From Mesorhizobium sp. Root554 (GTDB taxonomy: Bacteria; Pseudomonadota; Alphaproteobacteria; Rhizobiales; Rhizobiaceae): a DNA stretch of 64,000 bases. Where the stretch lies: contig NZ_LMGA01000001.1 in assembly GCF_001427025.1 (NCBI RefSeq), positions 1,909,222 to 1,973,221 on the forward strand, given 5' to 3'. Both the position numbers and the translations under genes were made by a program. Positions 38,928-49,218 of this stretch are shown here, piece after piece. The notes beneath the pieces are model-generated. The model ran no database searches and was not told where the DNA came from. It saw only the letters and a list, made by a program, of their open reading frames with translations. The stretch's first letter is position 1, and every line of letters begins with the position of its first letter.

Positions 38928-39129
38928 TCGCTTCTCTTCCTTTCCGGGCGCTGTTTGCGACACGTTCGATCAAGAGTAATTGACCGCCCTCCAGGGTGGC
39001 TTGACGCCCCTCTGTCACGGGACTAAGGGCGGCTGCATTCGGCCAGCACTTCCAGCGAACGCTCGCCGGCGCAATCCGATCAAAGCGTCTATCGGACGCC
39101 TTCTAGGCTCGAACCAAGGAGACCCGGCG

Positions 39130-40101
39130 ATGATCAAGGCATTCGTCGTGGAGAACGACCGCCTGCGGCGCGTCGACCAGTTGGCCGACAACAAGGACAA
39201 CATCGTCTGGATCGATCTTCTTTCCCCCACCAAGGAGGAAGAGACCGAGATCGAGGCCCTGATCGGCGTTGCGGTGCCGACTCGCGAGGAGATGGAGGAG
39301 ATCGAGATTTCCAGCCGTCTCTATGTCGAGGACGGCGCCTATTTCATGACTGCCAACCTTCCCTCGCAAACCGACGACGACCCGGTCATGTCGCCGGTGA
39401 CCTTCGTGCTGGCCGGCAAGCGGCTGGTGACGGTGCGCTACCATGAACCGCGCGCCTTCATGACCTTTCCGATGCGGGCCGAAAAGGCGTCGACCGGATG
39501 TGCCGCCGGCGACACCATTCTCGTTGGCCTGCTGGAAGCGATCGTCGATCGCCTGGCCGACGTGCTGGAGCGCGCCGGACGCGACATCGAGACGATTTCG
39601 CGTGACATCTTCCAGGCGCCGCAGGGCAAGGCTTCCAAGCGCAACCGCGACTTCCAGGCACTGCTGAAGGCGGTCGGCCGCAAGGAGGACATTGCCTCCT
39701 CGGTGCGGGAAAGCCTGACCACGCTGCAGCGCGTCTCCGGCTTCCTGAATCACGCCGCCACGCAGACCCGCATGGGCAAGGACACGAAAGCTCGGATCAA
39801 GACACTGTCGCGCGACGTGCTGTCGCTGGCCGACCATGCCGCCTTCATGTCGCAGAAGATCAACTTCCTGCTCGATGCGACGCTCGGCATGATCAGCATC
39901 GAGCAGAACGCCATCATCAAGATCTTTTCGGTTGCCGCCGTGGTCTTCCTGCCGCCGACGCTTGTCGCCTCGATCTACGGCATGAACTTCGATTTCATGC
40001 CCGAGCTGAAATGGGCGTTCGGTTATCCGCTCGCCCTCGGTCTAATGATCCTCTCGGCGATCCTGCCCTTCTGGTATTTCCGCCAGCGCGGCTGGCTCTA
40101 A
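39130..40101 (+). CDS. corA: CorA-type magnesium transporter
   Basis: A 323-residue protein from the ATG at 39130, after AAGGAGA; upstream sequence in the frame is not family-like. It has the CorA cytoplasmic funnel with long helices and two transmembrane helices near 266-286 and 297-317. The pore signature YGMN is at 283-286, followed by FDFMPE. It forms a pentameric magnesium and cobalt channel in the inner membrane. Confidence 0.93.
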   Translation: MIKAFVVENDRLRRVDQLADNKDNIVWIDLLSPTKEEETEIEALIGVAVPTREEMEEIEISSRLYVEDGAYFMTANLPSQTDDDPVMSPVTFVLAGKRLVTVRYHEPRAFMTFPMRAEKASTGCAAGDTILVGLLEAIVDRLADVLERAGRDIETISRDIFQAPQGKASKRNRDFQALLKAVGRKEDIASSVRESLTTLQRVSGFLNHAATQTRMGKDTKARIKTLSRDVLSLADHAAFMSQKINFLLDATLGMISIEQNAIIKIFSVAAVVFLPPTLVASIYGMNFDFMPELKWAFGYPLALGLMILSAILPFWYFRQRGWL

Positions 40102-40185
40102 CAGCTAGCACCGTTGCCGGCTTGCGCGGCATTTCCACCTGGATCATGATCGTACAATCTTGAACAGGATTTCGGACAGCCCACG

Positions 40186-40641
40186 ATGAAATGGACCTTC
40201 GACGACCTCACCGAAGGAACCGTGATCGGCCTCGGCGAGAAGCTGGTTACCGCGCCGGAAATCGTCGAGTTCGCCTCCGAGTTCGATGCGCAGCCGATGC
40301 ATCTGGATGAAGCGGCAGGCAAGGCGAGCGTGCTTGGCGGGCTGGCTGCTTCCGGGTGGCACACCTGTTCGATGTTCATGCGTATGATGTGCGACGGGTT
40401 CATGCTGGATTCGACCTCTCAGGGCGCGCCCGGCATCGACTATGTCCGGTGGAAGCGGCCGGTTCTGGCCAACGACATGCTCACAGGCCGCATCACCGTC
40501 GTCGGAAGTCGCCAGTCCCGATCCAAACCGCGCCTGGGACTGGTCACCATGCGTGGCGAACTTTTCAACCAGCGCGATGACCTCGTCTATGAAATGCAGA
40601 GCACCGCGATGTTTCTGACCCGCGAGGCAGCTGCGTCATGA
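40186..40641 (+). CDS. MaoC-family hydratase-like protein (first of two)
   Basis: A 151-residue hotdog protein: the first block MKWTFDDLTEGTVIGLGE, the R-hydratase motif with catalytic Asp and His (FASEFDAQPMHLDEAAG), GGLAASGWHTCSMFMRM, and DYVRWKRPVLANDML. It resembles (R)-specific enoyl-CoA hydratases and monoamine-oxidase-linked proteins. It overlaps the second copy by 4 bp (ATGA), which suggests a heterodimer. Confidence 0.87.
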   Translation: MKWTFDDLTEGTVIGLGEKLVTAPEIVEFASEFDAQPMHLDEAAGKASVLGGLAASGWHTCSMFMRMMCDGFMLDSTSQGAPGIDYVRWKRPVLANDMLTGRITVVGSRQSRSKPRLGLVTMRGELFNQRDDLVYEMQSTAMFLTREAAAS

Positions 40642-41099
40642 CCCTGGAAGAGTATTTCGGCATCGGCGTCACGGTCACGCTGGGTTCCCATAAATTCGAG
40701 CCGGACGCGATCAAGGCCTTCGCCGCCAAATATGATCCGCAGGCCTTCCATCTCGACGAAGAGGCGGCAAAGAAAAGCGCGCTGGGTGGCCTGTGCGCTT
40801 CCGGTTGGCATACGGCGGCGACATGGATGAAGTACAATCTGGCGTCACGCAGCGGGCCTGACTGGTCCGGCCCCGGCCCGAAGCCGCAATTCGGCCCTTC
40901 GCCCGGGTTCAAGAACCTGAAGTGGCTGAAACCGGTCTATGCCGGCGAGACGATAACCTTCACCCGCAAGGCCCTTGCGATCCGCCCGAACATCGCCCGT
41001 CCCGGCTGGATCGTGCTCACGGTGGAGGCCGCAGGCTTCGATTCAACCGGCGACAAGGTCATCGAGTTCGAAAGCGCCGTGCTGGTGAAGGTGGAATAA
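40638..41099 (+). CDS. MaoC-family hydratase-like protein (second of two)
   Basis: A 153-residue protein of the same fold with YDPQAFHLDEEAA, GGLCASGWHTAATWMK and FKNLKWLKPVYAGETITFTRK. Both proteins keep the Asp and His. Their overlap and parallel lengths suggest that they form one complex, as in two-subunit hydratases. The CoA substrate is unknown. The palindromic repeat copy 2 follows. Confidence 0.87.
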   Translation: MTLEEYFGIGVTVTLGSHKFEPDAIKAFAAKYDPQAFHLDEEAAKKSALGGLCASGWHTAATWMKYNLASRSGPDWSGPGPKPQFGPSPGFKNLKWLKPVYAGETITFTRKALAIRPNIARPGWIVLTVEAAGFDSTGDKVIEFESAVLVKVE

Positions 41100-41140
41100 C
41101 GCGCCCACACTGAATGCCGGTCCCCGACTAGGCCAGGTCT

Positions 41141-41260
41141 GAATTAAAGTCAGGCTGAGCCGAAAATGGTGGGATCCGAGAACCGGAGCGCAGCGTACTA
41201 CAGTATGTGCGCACCGGAAGCGCAGGAAACCGCCATTTGCGGGCCGGCCTCACTTGAATC
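41141..41260. repeat. Palindromic intergenic repeat, copy 2
   Basis: A 120-bp imperfect palindrome matching the copy at 25381-25503: outer arms GAATTAAAGTCAGGC against the complement of the right end, AAATGG against CCATTT, two copies of ACCGGAGCG-like sequence and a GTACTACAGTATG centre. Its last base is the first base of the minus-strand apt stop codon. Both copies lie in the same orientation directly behind a minus-strand gene. Confidence 0.75.
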
Positions 41261-41805
41261 TAATGCCCCTCGAACGCAATCAGCGTGTGCACCGGCACGT
41301 CGAGCGCCTCCAGCCTGGCGCGGCCGCCAAGGTCCGGCAGGTCGATGACGAAGCAGGCAGAGACGATATCGGCGCCGATCTGGCGAAGCAGCTTGACCGC
41401 CGCCTCCGCCGTGCCGCCCGTGGCGATGAGATCGTCCACCAGGATCACCTTCTCGCCCGGCGCCACGCCGTCGCGGTGCATCTCCATCTCGTCCAGCCCG
41501 TATTCCAGGCTGTAGGCGACACGCACCGTCTCGTGCGGCAGCTTGCCCTTCTTGCGGATCGGCACGAAGCCGGCTGACAGCTGGTGCGCGATTGCCCCAC
41601 CCAGAATGAAACCGCGTGCCTCGATACCGGCGATCTTGTCGATCTTCTGCCCGGCATGGGGTTGTACCAGCTCGTCGATGGCGCGGCGGAAGGCGCGCGC
41701 ATTGCCGAGCAGCGTCGTGATATCGCGAAACAGTATGCCGGGCTTGGGGTAGTCCGGGATGGTGCGGATCGCCGCGAGCAGGGTTTCTTCAAGGGAGTGT
41801 CTCAT
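41260..41805 (-). CDS. apt: Adenine phosphoribosyltransferase
   Basis: A 181-residue enzyme making AMP from adenine and PRPP. Motifs are [37 protein letters not shown] and the PRPP-binding [17 protein letters not shown]. The start used is 41805; an ATG at 41817 adds four residues. It is transcribed against the MaoC genes. Confidence 0.96.
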   Translation of the reverse strand: MRHSLEETLLAAIRTIPDYPKPGILFRDITTLLGNARAFRRAIDELVQPHAGQKIDKIAGIEARGFILGGAIAHQLSAGFVPIRKKGKLPHETVRVAYSLEYGLDEMEMHRDGVAPGEKVILVDDLIATGGTAEAAVKLLRQIGADIVSACFVIDLPDLGGRARLEALDVPVHTLIAFEGH

Positions 41806-41968
41806 GTCGCGCTTCAACCCGGTGTTACAGAACGGTCCAAATCTGATCTACCGGAGCATATGCTGGCTGGCGACTGAAATCTGGGGCCCCGGATTCGGAT
41901 GCGGCGCCTCGATAACTGCCATCAATTGGCAGCAGTGGTGCTATTGTCGTCCACAGAAGGAAGCCGAT

Positions 41969-42718
41969 GTGTCACGATCCGAACGCCTGCTCGATTTGAT
42001 CCAGGTGCTGCGTCGCCATCGCACGCCCGTGTCGGGAAAGGCCCTCGCGGACGAGCTCGGCATCAGCATCCGCACGCTCTATCGCGACATCGTCACCCTT
42101 CAGGGCCAGGGGGCCGACATTGAGGGCGAACCGGGCCTCGGCTATGTGCTGAGACCGGGCTTCATGCTGCCGCCACTGATGTTTTCCGAAGATGAGCTGG
42201 AGGCGCTGGTACTCGGCCAGCGCTGGGTGGCGCGGCGGGCCGACCGACGGCTAGGCGACGCGGCGGAGAATGCGCTGTCGAAAATCTCCGCCGTGCTGCC
42301 GGCCGATCTGCGCGAAAAGGTCGATGCCAACGGGCTGCTGGTCGGCCCGTCGGTCGACGCGCCGGCGGACAGGATCGATCTCGCCGACATCCGCCGGGCG
42401 ATCCGGGCCGAACGCAAGCTGGAAATCGCCTATGCGGTGGACGGCGGCGAGCGGACGGAGCGCACCGTGTGGCCGCTGGCGCTCGGCTTTTTCGAGCGGG
42501 TGCGCATGCTCATCAGCTGGTGCGAATTGAGGCAGGATTTCCGGAATTTCCGCACCGACCGCATCCTGTCGCTCCGCCCGACCGAGACGCGTTATCCAGG
42601 CAAGCGACAGGTGTTTTTGAAGCGCTGGAAAGAGGCTGAGCAGGCCCACCGGAAAAACGCGTTAGGTAGGCCGGATTGCGGTTCGATGCTGCCATTTTCT
42701 GACAGCAGCTCGTCATAG
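41969..42718 (+). CDS. YafY-type HTH/WYL-domain regulator
   Basis: About 249 residues from the GTG at 41969, which follows GAAGGAAG; the earlier frame is not family-like. An N-terminal winged helix (RSERLLDLIQVLRRHRTPVSGKALADELGISIRTLYRDI) is followed by a linker and a WYL domain (ERTVWPLALGFFERVRMLISWCELRQDFRNFRTDRI). WYL domains bind nucleic acid or small ligands. The target is unknown; the VOC and EVE genes lie just downstream and may be its operon. Confidence 0.88.
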   Translation: MSRSERLLDLIQVLRRHRTPVSGKALADELGISIRTLYRDIVTLQGQGADIEGEPGLGYVLRPGFMLPPLMFSEDELEALVLGQRWVARRADRRLGDAAENALSKISAVLPADLREKVDANGLLVGPSVDAPADRIDLADIRRAIRAERKLEIAYAVDGGERTERTVWPLALGFFERVRMLISWCELRQDFRNFRTDRILSLRPTETRYPGKRQVFLKRWKEAEQAHRKNALGRPDCGSMLPFSDSSSS

Positions 42719-42747
42719 TCTCGGGCTCCCAACCAAAGGAGACCACC

Positions 42748-43119
42748 ATGGCGACCCCCAACCAGACAGTGCTCTATGTCAACGACCCGACCGCCAGCGC
42801 AGACTTCTATTCCCGTCTATTCGGCTTGACGCCCCAATACGCGTCGCCGGAATTCGTTCTTTTCGTCCTGCCGGACGGCCACAAGTTCTGCATGTGGGCC
42901 TGGAAGGACCCCGAATCCCTGATGACCGGACCAGGCATGGAAACCGCGGTCAGCGTCGCTGATTACGATGCGGTCGACAGCGCCTTTGCTGAATGGTCGA
43001 AGGCCGAACCGAAGATCGTCGCAAAACCGGAGACGCTCGCTTTCGGACGCTCCTTCGTGGTCGCCGACCCCGACGGCAACCGGATCCGGGTGCTGGCGGT
43101 CGCGGACGATCCACAGTGA
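42748..43119 (+). CDS. VOC-family protein
   Basis: A 123-residue glyoxalase-fold protein: [52 protein letters not shown]. It could be a glyoxalase, bleomycin-resistance or dioxygenase-like protein. Its stop overlaps the start of the EVE gene (GTGA), so the two are co-translated. Confidence 0.87.
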   Translation: MATPNQTVLYVNDPTASADFYSRLFGLTPQYASPEFVLFVLPDGHKFCMWAWKDPESLMTGPGMETAVSVADYDAVDSAFAEWSKAEPKIVAKPETLAFGRSFVVADPDGNRIRVLAVADDPQ

Positions 43120-43550
43120 ACGGTACGCGAAACTGGATCTGCGTCGCCTCGGCCGAACATGTCCGCCGGGGCGTCGCAGGCGGCTTTATGCAGGTGAACC
43201 ATGGCAAGGCCGCGCCGTTGAAGCGCATCAGGCCCGGCGACCATGTGATCTACTATTCGCCGAGTGAGGTTATGAAGGTCACCGACGGGCTCCAGTCGTT
43301 CACGGCGATCGGAACCGTGAAAGATGGCGAGCCCTATCAAGGCGACATGGGCAGCGGCTTCACGCCGTTCCGTCGCGATGTCGCATGGCTGCGGGCGCGC
43401 GAAACGCCGATCCGTTCGCTGCTCAACCGGCTCCAATTCACCGCCGGCAGGCCCAATTGGGGCGCGCCGTTCCGCCACGGCCTAGTCGAGATCGGCGAGC
43501 CCGATTTCAGGCTGATCGCACAGGCGATGAGCGCCTCGCCCGCCCTATGA
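43116..43550 (+). CDS. EVE-domain protein
   Basis: A 144-residue protein from the GTG at 43116. It has the EVE/PUA-like fold: [36 protein letters not shown] and [17 protein letters not shown] domains bind modified bases and are found near restriction and RNA-modification systems, but here it stands with a VOC gene. Function unknown. Confidence 0.87.
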   Translation: MNGTRNWICVASAEHVRRGVAGGFMQVNHGKAAPLKRIRPGDHVIYYSPSEVMKVTDGLQSFTAIGTVKDGEPYQGDMGSGFTPFRRDVAWLRARETPIRSLLNRLQFTAGRPNWGAPFRHGLVEIGEPDFRLIAQAMSASPAL

Positions 43551-43576
43551 AAAAGGCCCGCCGAAGCGGGCCTTTT
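43551..43576. terminator. Bidirectional terminator between EVE and cytochrome c1 genes
   Basis: An AAAAGGCCCGC / GCGGGCCTTTT stem with a CGAA loop and a T run on both sides suits both convergent genes. Confidence 0.88.
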
Positions 43577-43598
43577 TCAATCGGCTGACGGCTGGCGA

Positions 43599-44459
43599 TC
43601 AATGCGCCACGTTGGCCCAGACCTTACGTTTGGTGAAATACATCAGCACCGAGAACAGCAGCAGGAAGATGATGACGCGGAAGCCGGTCTTCTTGCGATC
43701 CTCCAGATGCGGTTCCGCTGCCCACATCAGGAAGGCCGAGACATCCTGCGAGTACTGCTCCACGGTTGCCGGCGCGCCATCGTCGTAGGTCACCTGACCA
43801 TCCGAAAGCGGCTTGGCCATCTTCAATGATACGCCCGAGACAAAATACGGATTGTAGTGCGTGCCTTCCGGAATTTTCATCCCCTCCGGCGGCTTCTCGT
43901 CGAAGCCGGTCAGCAGCGAATGGATATAATCCGGGCCGCCTTCAGCATACTGGGTGAAGATGTCGAAAATGAATTGCGGAAAGCCCCGTTCGACGCCGCG
44001 CGCCTTGGCCAGCAGCGACATGTCCGGAGGAGCCGCACCGCCGTTGGAGGCAGCAGCGGCAGCCTCGTTGGGGAATGGAGCCGGGAAGTGATCGGACGGA
44101 ATACCGGGGCGCTCGAACATGTCGCCAGCGTCGTTCGGACCGTCCTGGACGGTGTATTCGGCCGCGAGCGCCTTGATCTGGGCTTCCGAGTAGCCGAGGT
44201 CTTCCAGCGTGCGGAACGCCACCAGGTTCATCGAGTGGCAGGCCGAGCAGACTTCCTTGTAGACCTTCAGGCCGCGCTGCAGCTGTGCTTTGTCGTAGGT
44301 GCCGAACGGCCCTGCGAAGCTCCAGTTCGACTGCTTCGGCTCATGGATCGGGAAGTGCGTCGGGTTGGCTTCGCTGTGGCCACCCTCTTCCTGCGCGAAG
44401 GCTGCTGCACCGGCGAAAACGACGCCGGCCGCGGCGAGCAAGGTGAGAATCTTCTTCAT
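43599..44459 (-). CDS. petC: Cytochrome c1 of the bc1 complex
   Basis: A 286-residue protein with a signal peptide (about 1-22), the haem-binding CSACH at residues 71-75, a distal Met region (about 195-225) and a C-terminal membrane anchor (VIIFLLLFSVLMYFTKRKVW). It passes electrons from the Rieske protein to cytochrome c or an oxidase in the periplasm. It is the last gene of the petABC operon. Confidence 0.95.
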   Translation of the reverse strand: MKKILTLLAAAGVVFAGAAAFAQEEGGHSEANPTHFPIHEPKQSNWSFAGPFGTYDKAQLQRGLKVYKEVCSACHSMNLVAFRTLEDLGYSEAQIKALAAEYTVQDGPNDAGDMFERPGIPSDHFPAPFPNEAAAAASNGGAAPPDMSLLAKARGVERGFPQFIFDIFTQYAEGGPDYIHSLLTGFDEKPPEGMKIPEGTHYNPYFVSGVSLKMAKPLSDGQVTYDDGAPATVEQYSQDVSAFLMWAAEPHLEDRKKTGFRVIIFLLLFSVLMYFTKRKVWANVAH

Positions 44460-44486
44460 ACTGAAATCCCCTGAGATTCTCTGCCG

Positions 44487-45788
44487 TCAGCCCTTGGTTT
44501 CCGGTGACGCCGTCGCGCCCGCCGGATGCCCGCTGCCACCCTTGTTCTTTTCCAGCACCGCTTCGGTAATCGAATTGGGCAGCCGCCTTGGCGTCTCGAT
44601 CAGGCCGAGGACCGGCAGGACGATCAGGAAGAAGGCGAAATAGAACAGCGTGCATAGCTGCGCCATGACGACGTAGGAGCCTTCGGCCGGACGCGAGCCC
44701 AGCCAGCCGAGCATGATGCAGTTGGCGGCGAACAGCCAGAAGAACAGCTTGTACCATGGACGGTACACCGCGGAGCGGACCTTGGAGGTATCCAGCCACG
44801 GCACGATGAAGAGCATTGCGATGGCGCCGAACATCGCCAGCACGCCGCCGAGCTTGGAATTGATCGGCCCGATGTTGAAGGTGATCGCGCGCAGGATGGC
44901 GTAGAACGGCAGGAAGTACCATTCCGGCACGATGTGCGCCGGCGTCTTGAGCGGATTGGCGATCGTATAATTGTCCGGATGGCCGAGATAGTTCGGCATA
45001 TAGAAAACGAAGTAGGCGAAGAACAGCAGGAAGACGATCATGCCGAGCGCGTCCTTGATGGTCGCGTAGGGCGTGAAGGCCACGGTATCGGTCTTCGACT
45101 TCACCTCGATGCCGGTCGGGTTCGACTGGCCCACCACATGCAGCGCCCAGATATGCAGCACGACCACGCCGGCGATCATGAACGGCAGCAGGTAATGCAG
45201 GGCGAAGAAGCGGTTCAGCGTCGGATTGTCCACCGCAAAGCCGCCGAGCAGCAGCTGCTGGATCCAGTCGCCGACCAGCGGAATGGCGGTGAAGAAGCCG
45301 GTGATGACGGTGGCGCCCCAGAAGCTCATCTGGCCCCACGGCAGCACGTAGCCCATGAAGCCGGTCGCCATCATCAAAAGGTAGATGATGCAGCCGAGTA
45401 TCCAAAGCAGCTCGCGCGGCGCCTTGTAGGAACCGTAATAGAGGCCGCGGAAGATGTGCACATAGACCGCGATGAAGAAGAACGAAGCGCCGTTGGAATG
45501 CAGGTAGCGCAGCATCCAGCCGTCGTTCACGTCGCGCATGATCTTCTCGACCGAATTGAAGGCGAGATTCGTGTCGGACGTGTAATGCATGGCCAGCACG
45601 ATGCCGGTGAGAATCTGCGCCACCAGCATGATGGAAAGAATGCCGCCGAAGGTCCACGCATAGTTCAGATTGCGCGGCACCGGATAGGCGATGAAGCTGT
45701 CATAGACCAGGCGCGGCAGCGGCAGCCTTGCGTCGAACCAGCGGCCGACGCCGGTCTTCGGCGTATAGGTGGAGTGTCCCTCGCTCAT
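44487..45788 (-). CDS. petB: Cytochrome b of the bc1 complex
   Basis: A 433-residue membrane protein from the ATG at 45788. It has about eight helices, the haem-binding His pairs in segments such as [22 protein letters not shown], the Qo-site WGATVITGF and the [13 protein letters not shown] loop. It oxidises ubiquinol and drives proton transfer. The gene follows petA by 16 bases. Confidence 0.96.
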   Translation of the reverse strand: MSEGHSTYTPKTGVGRWFDARLPLPRLVYDSFIAYPVPRNLNYAWTFGGILSIMLVAQILTGIVLAMHYTSDTNLAFNSVEKIMRDVNDGWMLRYLHSNGASFFFIAVYVHIFRGLYYGSYKAPRELLWILGCIIYLLMMATGFMGYVLPWGQMSFWGATVITGFFTAIPLVGDWIQQLLLGGFAVDNPTLNRFFALHYLLPFMIAGVVVLHIWALHVVGQSNPTGIEVKSKTDTVAFTPYATIKDALGMIVFLLFFAYFVFYMPNYLGHPDNYTIANPLKTPAHIVPEWYFLPFYAILRAITFNIGPINSKLGGVLAMFGAIAMLFIVPWLDTSKVRSAVYRPWYKLFFWLFAANCIMLGWLGSRPAEGSYVVMAQLCTLFYFAFFLIVLPVLGLIETPRRLPNSITEAVLEKNKGGSGHPAGATASPETKG

Positions 45789-45804
45789 CGAAATTCCCCC
45801 TGCC

Positions 45805-46368
45805 TCAGCCGACGCGGATCTTGGTATCGGAGATGAATGAAAACACCGGCACAGCCATGTTCTCGGGCGCCGGTCCGCCGCGGATGCGGCCGGCCGTATC
45901 GTAGACCGAACCGTGGCAAGGGCAGAACCAGCCGCCATACTCGCCCTGCTGGCCCAGCGGAATGCAGCCGAGATGGGTGCAGACGCCAACCATCACCAGC
46001 CAGTTTTCCTTGCCCTCGCCGCCCGAACGGTCGGCATCGGTGGCAGTCGCGTCACTGGCCAGATTGGCGTTGCGGGCCAGCGGATCCTTGAGATCCTCCA
46101 GCTTCACGTCCTGCGCAGCCTTGATTTCCTCGGGCGTGCGGTTGCGAATGAAGACAGGCTTGCCGCGCCACTTGGCGGTCAGCGACATGCCGGGCGTCAG
46201 CGACGAGACATCGACCTCGATGGAGGCCAGCGCCAGCGTCGAGGCATCGGGCTGCATCTGGTCGATGAACGGCCAGGCGACAGCAGCTGCGCCGACGGCG
46301 CCGGCCATGCCGGTCGCAATATAAAGAAAATCGCGGCGATTGGGATCGTGGGTATCGGTTTCGCTCAC
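45805..46368 (-). CDS. petA: Rieske iron-sulphur protein of the bc1 complex
   Basis: A 187-residue protein with a twin-Arg-type N-terminus ([10 protein letters not shown], Tat pathway), one membrane anchor (about 15-35) and the 2Fe-2S motifs CTHLGC (C130, H132, C135) and CPCHGS (C149, C151, H152), with the disulphide Cys pair in them. It is the first gene of the operon petA-petB-petC. Confidence 0.96.
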   Translation of the reverse strand: MSETDTHDPNRRDFLYIATGMAGAVGAAAVAWPFIDQMQPDASTLALASIEVDVSSLTPGMSLTAKWRGKPVFIRNRTPEEIKAAQDVKLEDLKDPLARNANLASDATATDADRSGGEGKENWLVMVGVCTHLGCIPLGQQGEYGGWFCPCHGSVYDTAGRIRGGPAPENMAVPVFSFISDTKIRVG

Positions 46369-46626
46369 GGGTGCCTGGTCCTTTCGCCTCTTCCGTGCCG
46401 AAGGCGAGCCCTAGTCCCCGCTCACTCACGCCGACCCGACAGCGCATGGCGAACAGGCTAGCGAATTCCTCCGGCATTTGGACTTCGGTTTATGCGTGAC
46501 GACCGTTTTTGTCCAGTCGGGTGAAGGCACGAGGGCACATTGTCGCGCCTCTGTTGCCAGCCAACGGATTTGAGTGGCCGAAGATGATGCGGCAATATGG
46601 TCGAAGCCGTTGCCAGGGAGGCCCCG

Positions 46627-46983
46627 ATGGCTGTTTCGACCGACCCGATTACCCGAGCCGAAGACTGGCTGAACGACACCGGAATATTCCGTGGTTCCTG
46701 GCAGGGCGGCGCCCGTGGCGCCGGCATCAGTGTGATCGCCAGCCGAATCGACGGGCCCGGCGGCGGTCCTCGCCTGCACAGGCACCCCTATCCCGAAACC
46801 TTTGTCATCCGCACCGGCGTCGCGCTGTTCACCGTTGGTGATCGCAGGATCGAAGCGAAGGCGGGCGAAATCGTCGTCGCGCCCGCCGACACGCCGCACA
46901 AATTCGAGAATCTTGGACCCGGTCCGCTTGAGTCGCTCAATATCCACGAGAACGGGAAATTCGTCACCGAATGGCTGGAATAG
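46627..46983 (+). CDS. Small cupin-domain protein
   Basis: A 118-residue single cupin from the ATG at 46627, after GGGAGG: GPRLHRHPYPETFVIRTGVALF and GEIVVAPADTPHKFENLG carry the usual two metal motifs (two His and Glu, then His). Substrate unknown. Its stop and the stop of the next minus-strand gene touch. Confidence 0.85.
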   Translation: MAVSTDPITRAEDWLNDTGIFRGSWQGGARGAGISVIASRIDGPGGGPRLHRHPYPETFVIRTGVALFTVGDRRIEAKAGEIVVAPADTPHKFENLGPGPLESLNIHENGKFVTEWLE

Positions 46984-47328
46984 TCAGCGCGCTCCGAGCC
47001 TGATCAGGACTTCGCGCGGAATCCCGAACTCGCGGATTACCCCTTCGTGACGACGGAAGCCGCACAGTTCTCGCTGGATGAACCAGGCGTAGACCGCATC
47101 GGCGGCCTCCTTCAGCAGCCGATTGCGGACCGCGTCTCGTTCCTCTTTGGCCGAAGAACCGGCATCCGCACCATCATGCTCTTGCAGGCGAGTCAGGCAT
47201 TTCTCGGCCTTGCGCCCGGCTGAACCCAGCGCCGCCGCCTTTTCTGCCAGTATCTCGTGGCCGAGTGCGTCGAATGCGACCTCTGAAGCAGAAGCCCCCG
47301 ACAAATTGGATGGTGGACGAAAGGACAT
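46984..47328 (-). CDS. Conserved rhizobial protein, perhaps DUF6665
   Basis: A 114-residue helical, charged protein. It ends with RRHEGVIREFGIPREVLIRLG, and the middle NRLLKEAADAVYAWFIQRELCGF resembles the DUF6665 pattern I recall for alphaproteobacteria, but I am unsure. No known function. It starts 6 bases after the first ABC gene stop on the same strand and could be in that operon. Confidence 0.6.
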   Translation of the reverse strand: MSFRPPSNLSGASASEVAFDALGHEILAEKAAALGSAGRKAEKCLTRLQEHDGADAGSSAKEERDAVRNRLLKEAADAVYAWFIQRELCGFRRHEGVIREFGIPREVLIRLGAR

Positions 47329-47334
47329 CGATCC

Positions 47335-49218
47335 CTACTCCGCCGGCCTCGTTTCCTCGAGCGGGCTTTCCTCGTTGAACAGGAAGCCGCCGGATTGGCG
47401 CTTCCAGAGCCGCGCGTAGAGACCGTCGAGCGCGACCAGTTCGTCGTGCGTACCTTCCTCGACGATTCTGCCCTGGTCCAGCACCACGAGCCGATCGAGG
47501 GCTGCGATGGTGGAGAGCCGGTGCGCGATGGCGATGACGGTCTTGCCTTCCATCAATTTGTGCAAATTGTCCTGGATGGCCGCCTCGATGTCGGAATCCA
47601 GCGCCGAGGTCGCCTCGTCCAGCACCAGGATGGGCGCGTTCTTCAGGAAGACGCGGGCGATCGCCACCCGCTGCCGCTGCCCGCCGGAAAGCTTCACGCC
47701 GCGCTCACCGACATAGGCGTCATAGCCGGCGCGACCGTTGTTGTCGCGCAGCGACAGGATGAACTCATGCGCCTCCGCCCGGCGCGCGGCCGCCATGATC
47801 TCGGTTTCCGTGGCATCCTGCATGCCGAGCCTGATGTTGTCGCGCAGCGAGCGGTGGAACAACGCCGTTTCCTGGCTGACCACGCCGATATTGGCGCGCA
47901 GCGAATTCTGCGTCACCTGAGCAATATCCTGTCCGTCGATGACGATCTCGCCGCCTTCGAGGTCGTAGAGCCGCAGGATCAGATTGGCGAGCGTCGTCTT
48001 GCCGGCGCCGGAGGGGCCGACCAGCCCGACCTTCTCGCCGGGGCGGACGACCAGATCGATGCCGTCCAGCACGCCGAAGCCCTTGCCGTAGTGGAAGGTG
48101 ACGTCCTTGAACTCGATGCGCCCGCCGGCGACGTCGAGTTCCTTCGCGTCGGGCTTGTCGACGAGGCCGAGCGGCTGCGAGATCAGCGCCTTGGAATTTT
48201 CCAGCACGCCAAGGTTCCGCAAGATGCTGTTCAGTTGCATCATCAAGCGTCCGAGCAGCATGTTCAGCCGCAGCACCAGCGACAGGGTGAAGGCGACGGC
48301 GCCGACGGTGATCAGCCCCTCCACCCAGAGATAGACCGAGAAACAGGCAATGGCCGTGATCATCACGCCAGACAGGATCGTCAGCGCCGTGCGCACGCCG
48401 GTCAGCCGGCGCGTGAAGGGAAGCAGCGCCCCGAGATAGATGTCGAAGCCGCTGCGGATATAGCGGTCGTCGCCGTCGGCTGCGAAGAGCTTCAGCGTTT
48501 GAACATTGGAGTAGGAATCGATGATGCGTCCGGTGATCATCGAACCCGCTTCGGCGGTCGCCTCCGCGTGCTTGCGGATCGCCGGCAGATAGATTTTGGC
48601 CAGCACGGCGAACGCGACGATCCACACGACCACCAGGATAGCCAGACGGATATCCAATCCACCCACCAGCGCCAGTGTGGTGACCGTGTAGACGATCATG
48701 AACCAGATGACCTCGATGAAGCTTTCCATCAGGTCGCCGGTTGCTTGCCCCGCCTGCCAGACCTTGGTGGCGATACGACCGGCGAAATCGTTCTGGAAGA
48801 AGGTGTAGGACTGGCGCGAGACATGCCGATGCGCCTGCCAACGCACAAGATTGGAAAATCCGGGCGTGATCGTCTGCTGGTCGACAAGGGCCGACAAGGT
48901 CACCACGATGGTGCGCAGGACCAGCACCACCACGATCATGAAGACGATTTCCCAGCCGGCGGCATCCCACAAGGCGTCCCAGCTGCGCTCGGCGGGAAGC
49001 TGGTCGAGTATATCGACCAGACGCCCGACGAAGTAGAAAAGCCCGGCCTCTATCAGCGGCGCGATCCCGCCAATGACCAGCATCAGGAAGAACGCGCCCT
49101 TGGCCTGGCCGACATAGTGCCAGATGAAGCCTGCAACCGGAAAAGGCGGCCTCAGATTCGCGGGTTCCCGGAACGGATAGACCCAGTTCTCGAACCAGCG
49201 ATAGATGCCGTTCATCAT
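47335..49218 (-). CDS. ABC exporter, fused permease and ATPase (second of a pair)
   Basis: A 627-residue full-length exporter half: six helices in about 1-330, then an ATPase domain with Walker A GPSGAGKTT, Q-loop, signature LSGGQRQRV, Walker B ILVLDEATSALD and H-loop IAHRLST. The catalytic Glu is present. Its start overlaps the stop of the upstream exporter by 4 bp. The two ATPases are very alike in the second half (LSGGQ to RQSGGFL), so the pair probably forms a heterodimer. The substrate (drug, lipid or peptide) is unknown. Confidence 0.92.
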   Translation of the reverse strand: MMNGIYRWFENWVYPFREPANLRPPFPVAGFIWHYVGQAKGAFFLMLVIGGIAPLIEAGLFYFVGRLVDILDQLPAERSWDALWDAAGWEIVFMIVVVLVLRTIVVTLSALVDQQTITPGFSNLVRWQAHRHVSRQSYTFFQNDFAGRIATKVWQAGQATGDLMESFIEVIWFMIVYTVTTLALVGGLDIRLAILVVVWIVAFAVLAKIYLPAIRKHAEATAEAGSMITGRIIDSYSNVQTLKLFAADGDDRYIRSGFDIYLGALLPFTRRLTGVRTALTILSGVMITAIACFSVYLWVEGLITVGAVAFTLSLVLRLNMLLGRLMMQLNSILRNLGVLENSKALISQPLGLVDKPDAKELDVAGGRIEFKDVTFHYGKGFGVLDGIDLVVRPGEKVGLVGPSGAGKTTLANLILRLYDLEGGEIVIDGQDIAQVTQNSLRANIGVVSQETALFHRSLRDNIRLGMQDATETEIMAAARRAEAHEFILSLRDNNGRAGYDAYVGERGVKLSGGQRQRVAIARVFLKNAPILVLDEATSALDSDIEAAIQDNLHKLMEGKTVIAIAHRLSTIAALDRLVVLDQGRIVEEGTHDELVALDGLYARLWKRQSGGFLFNEESPLEETRPAE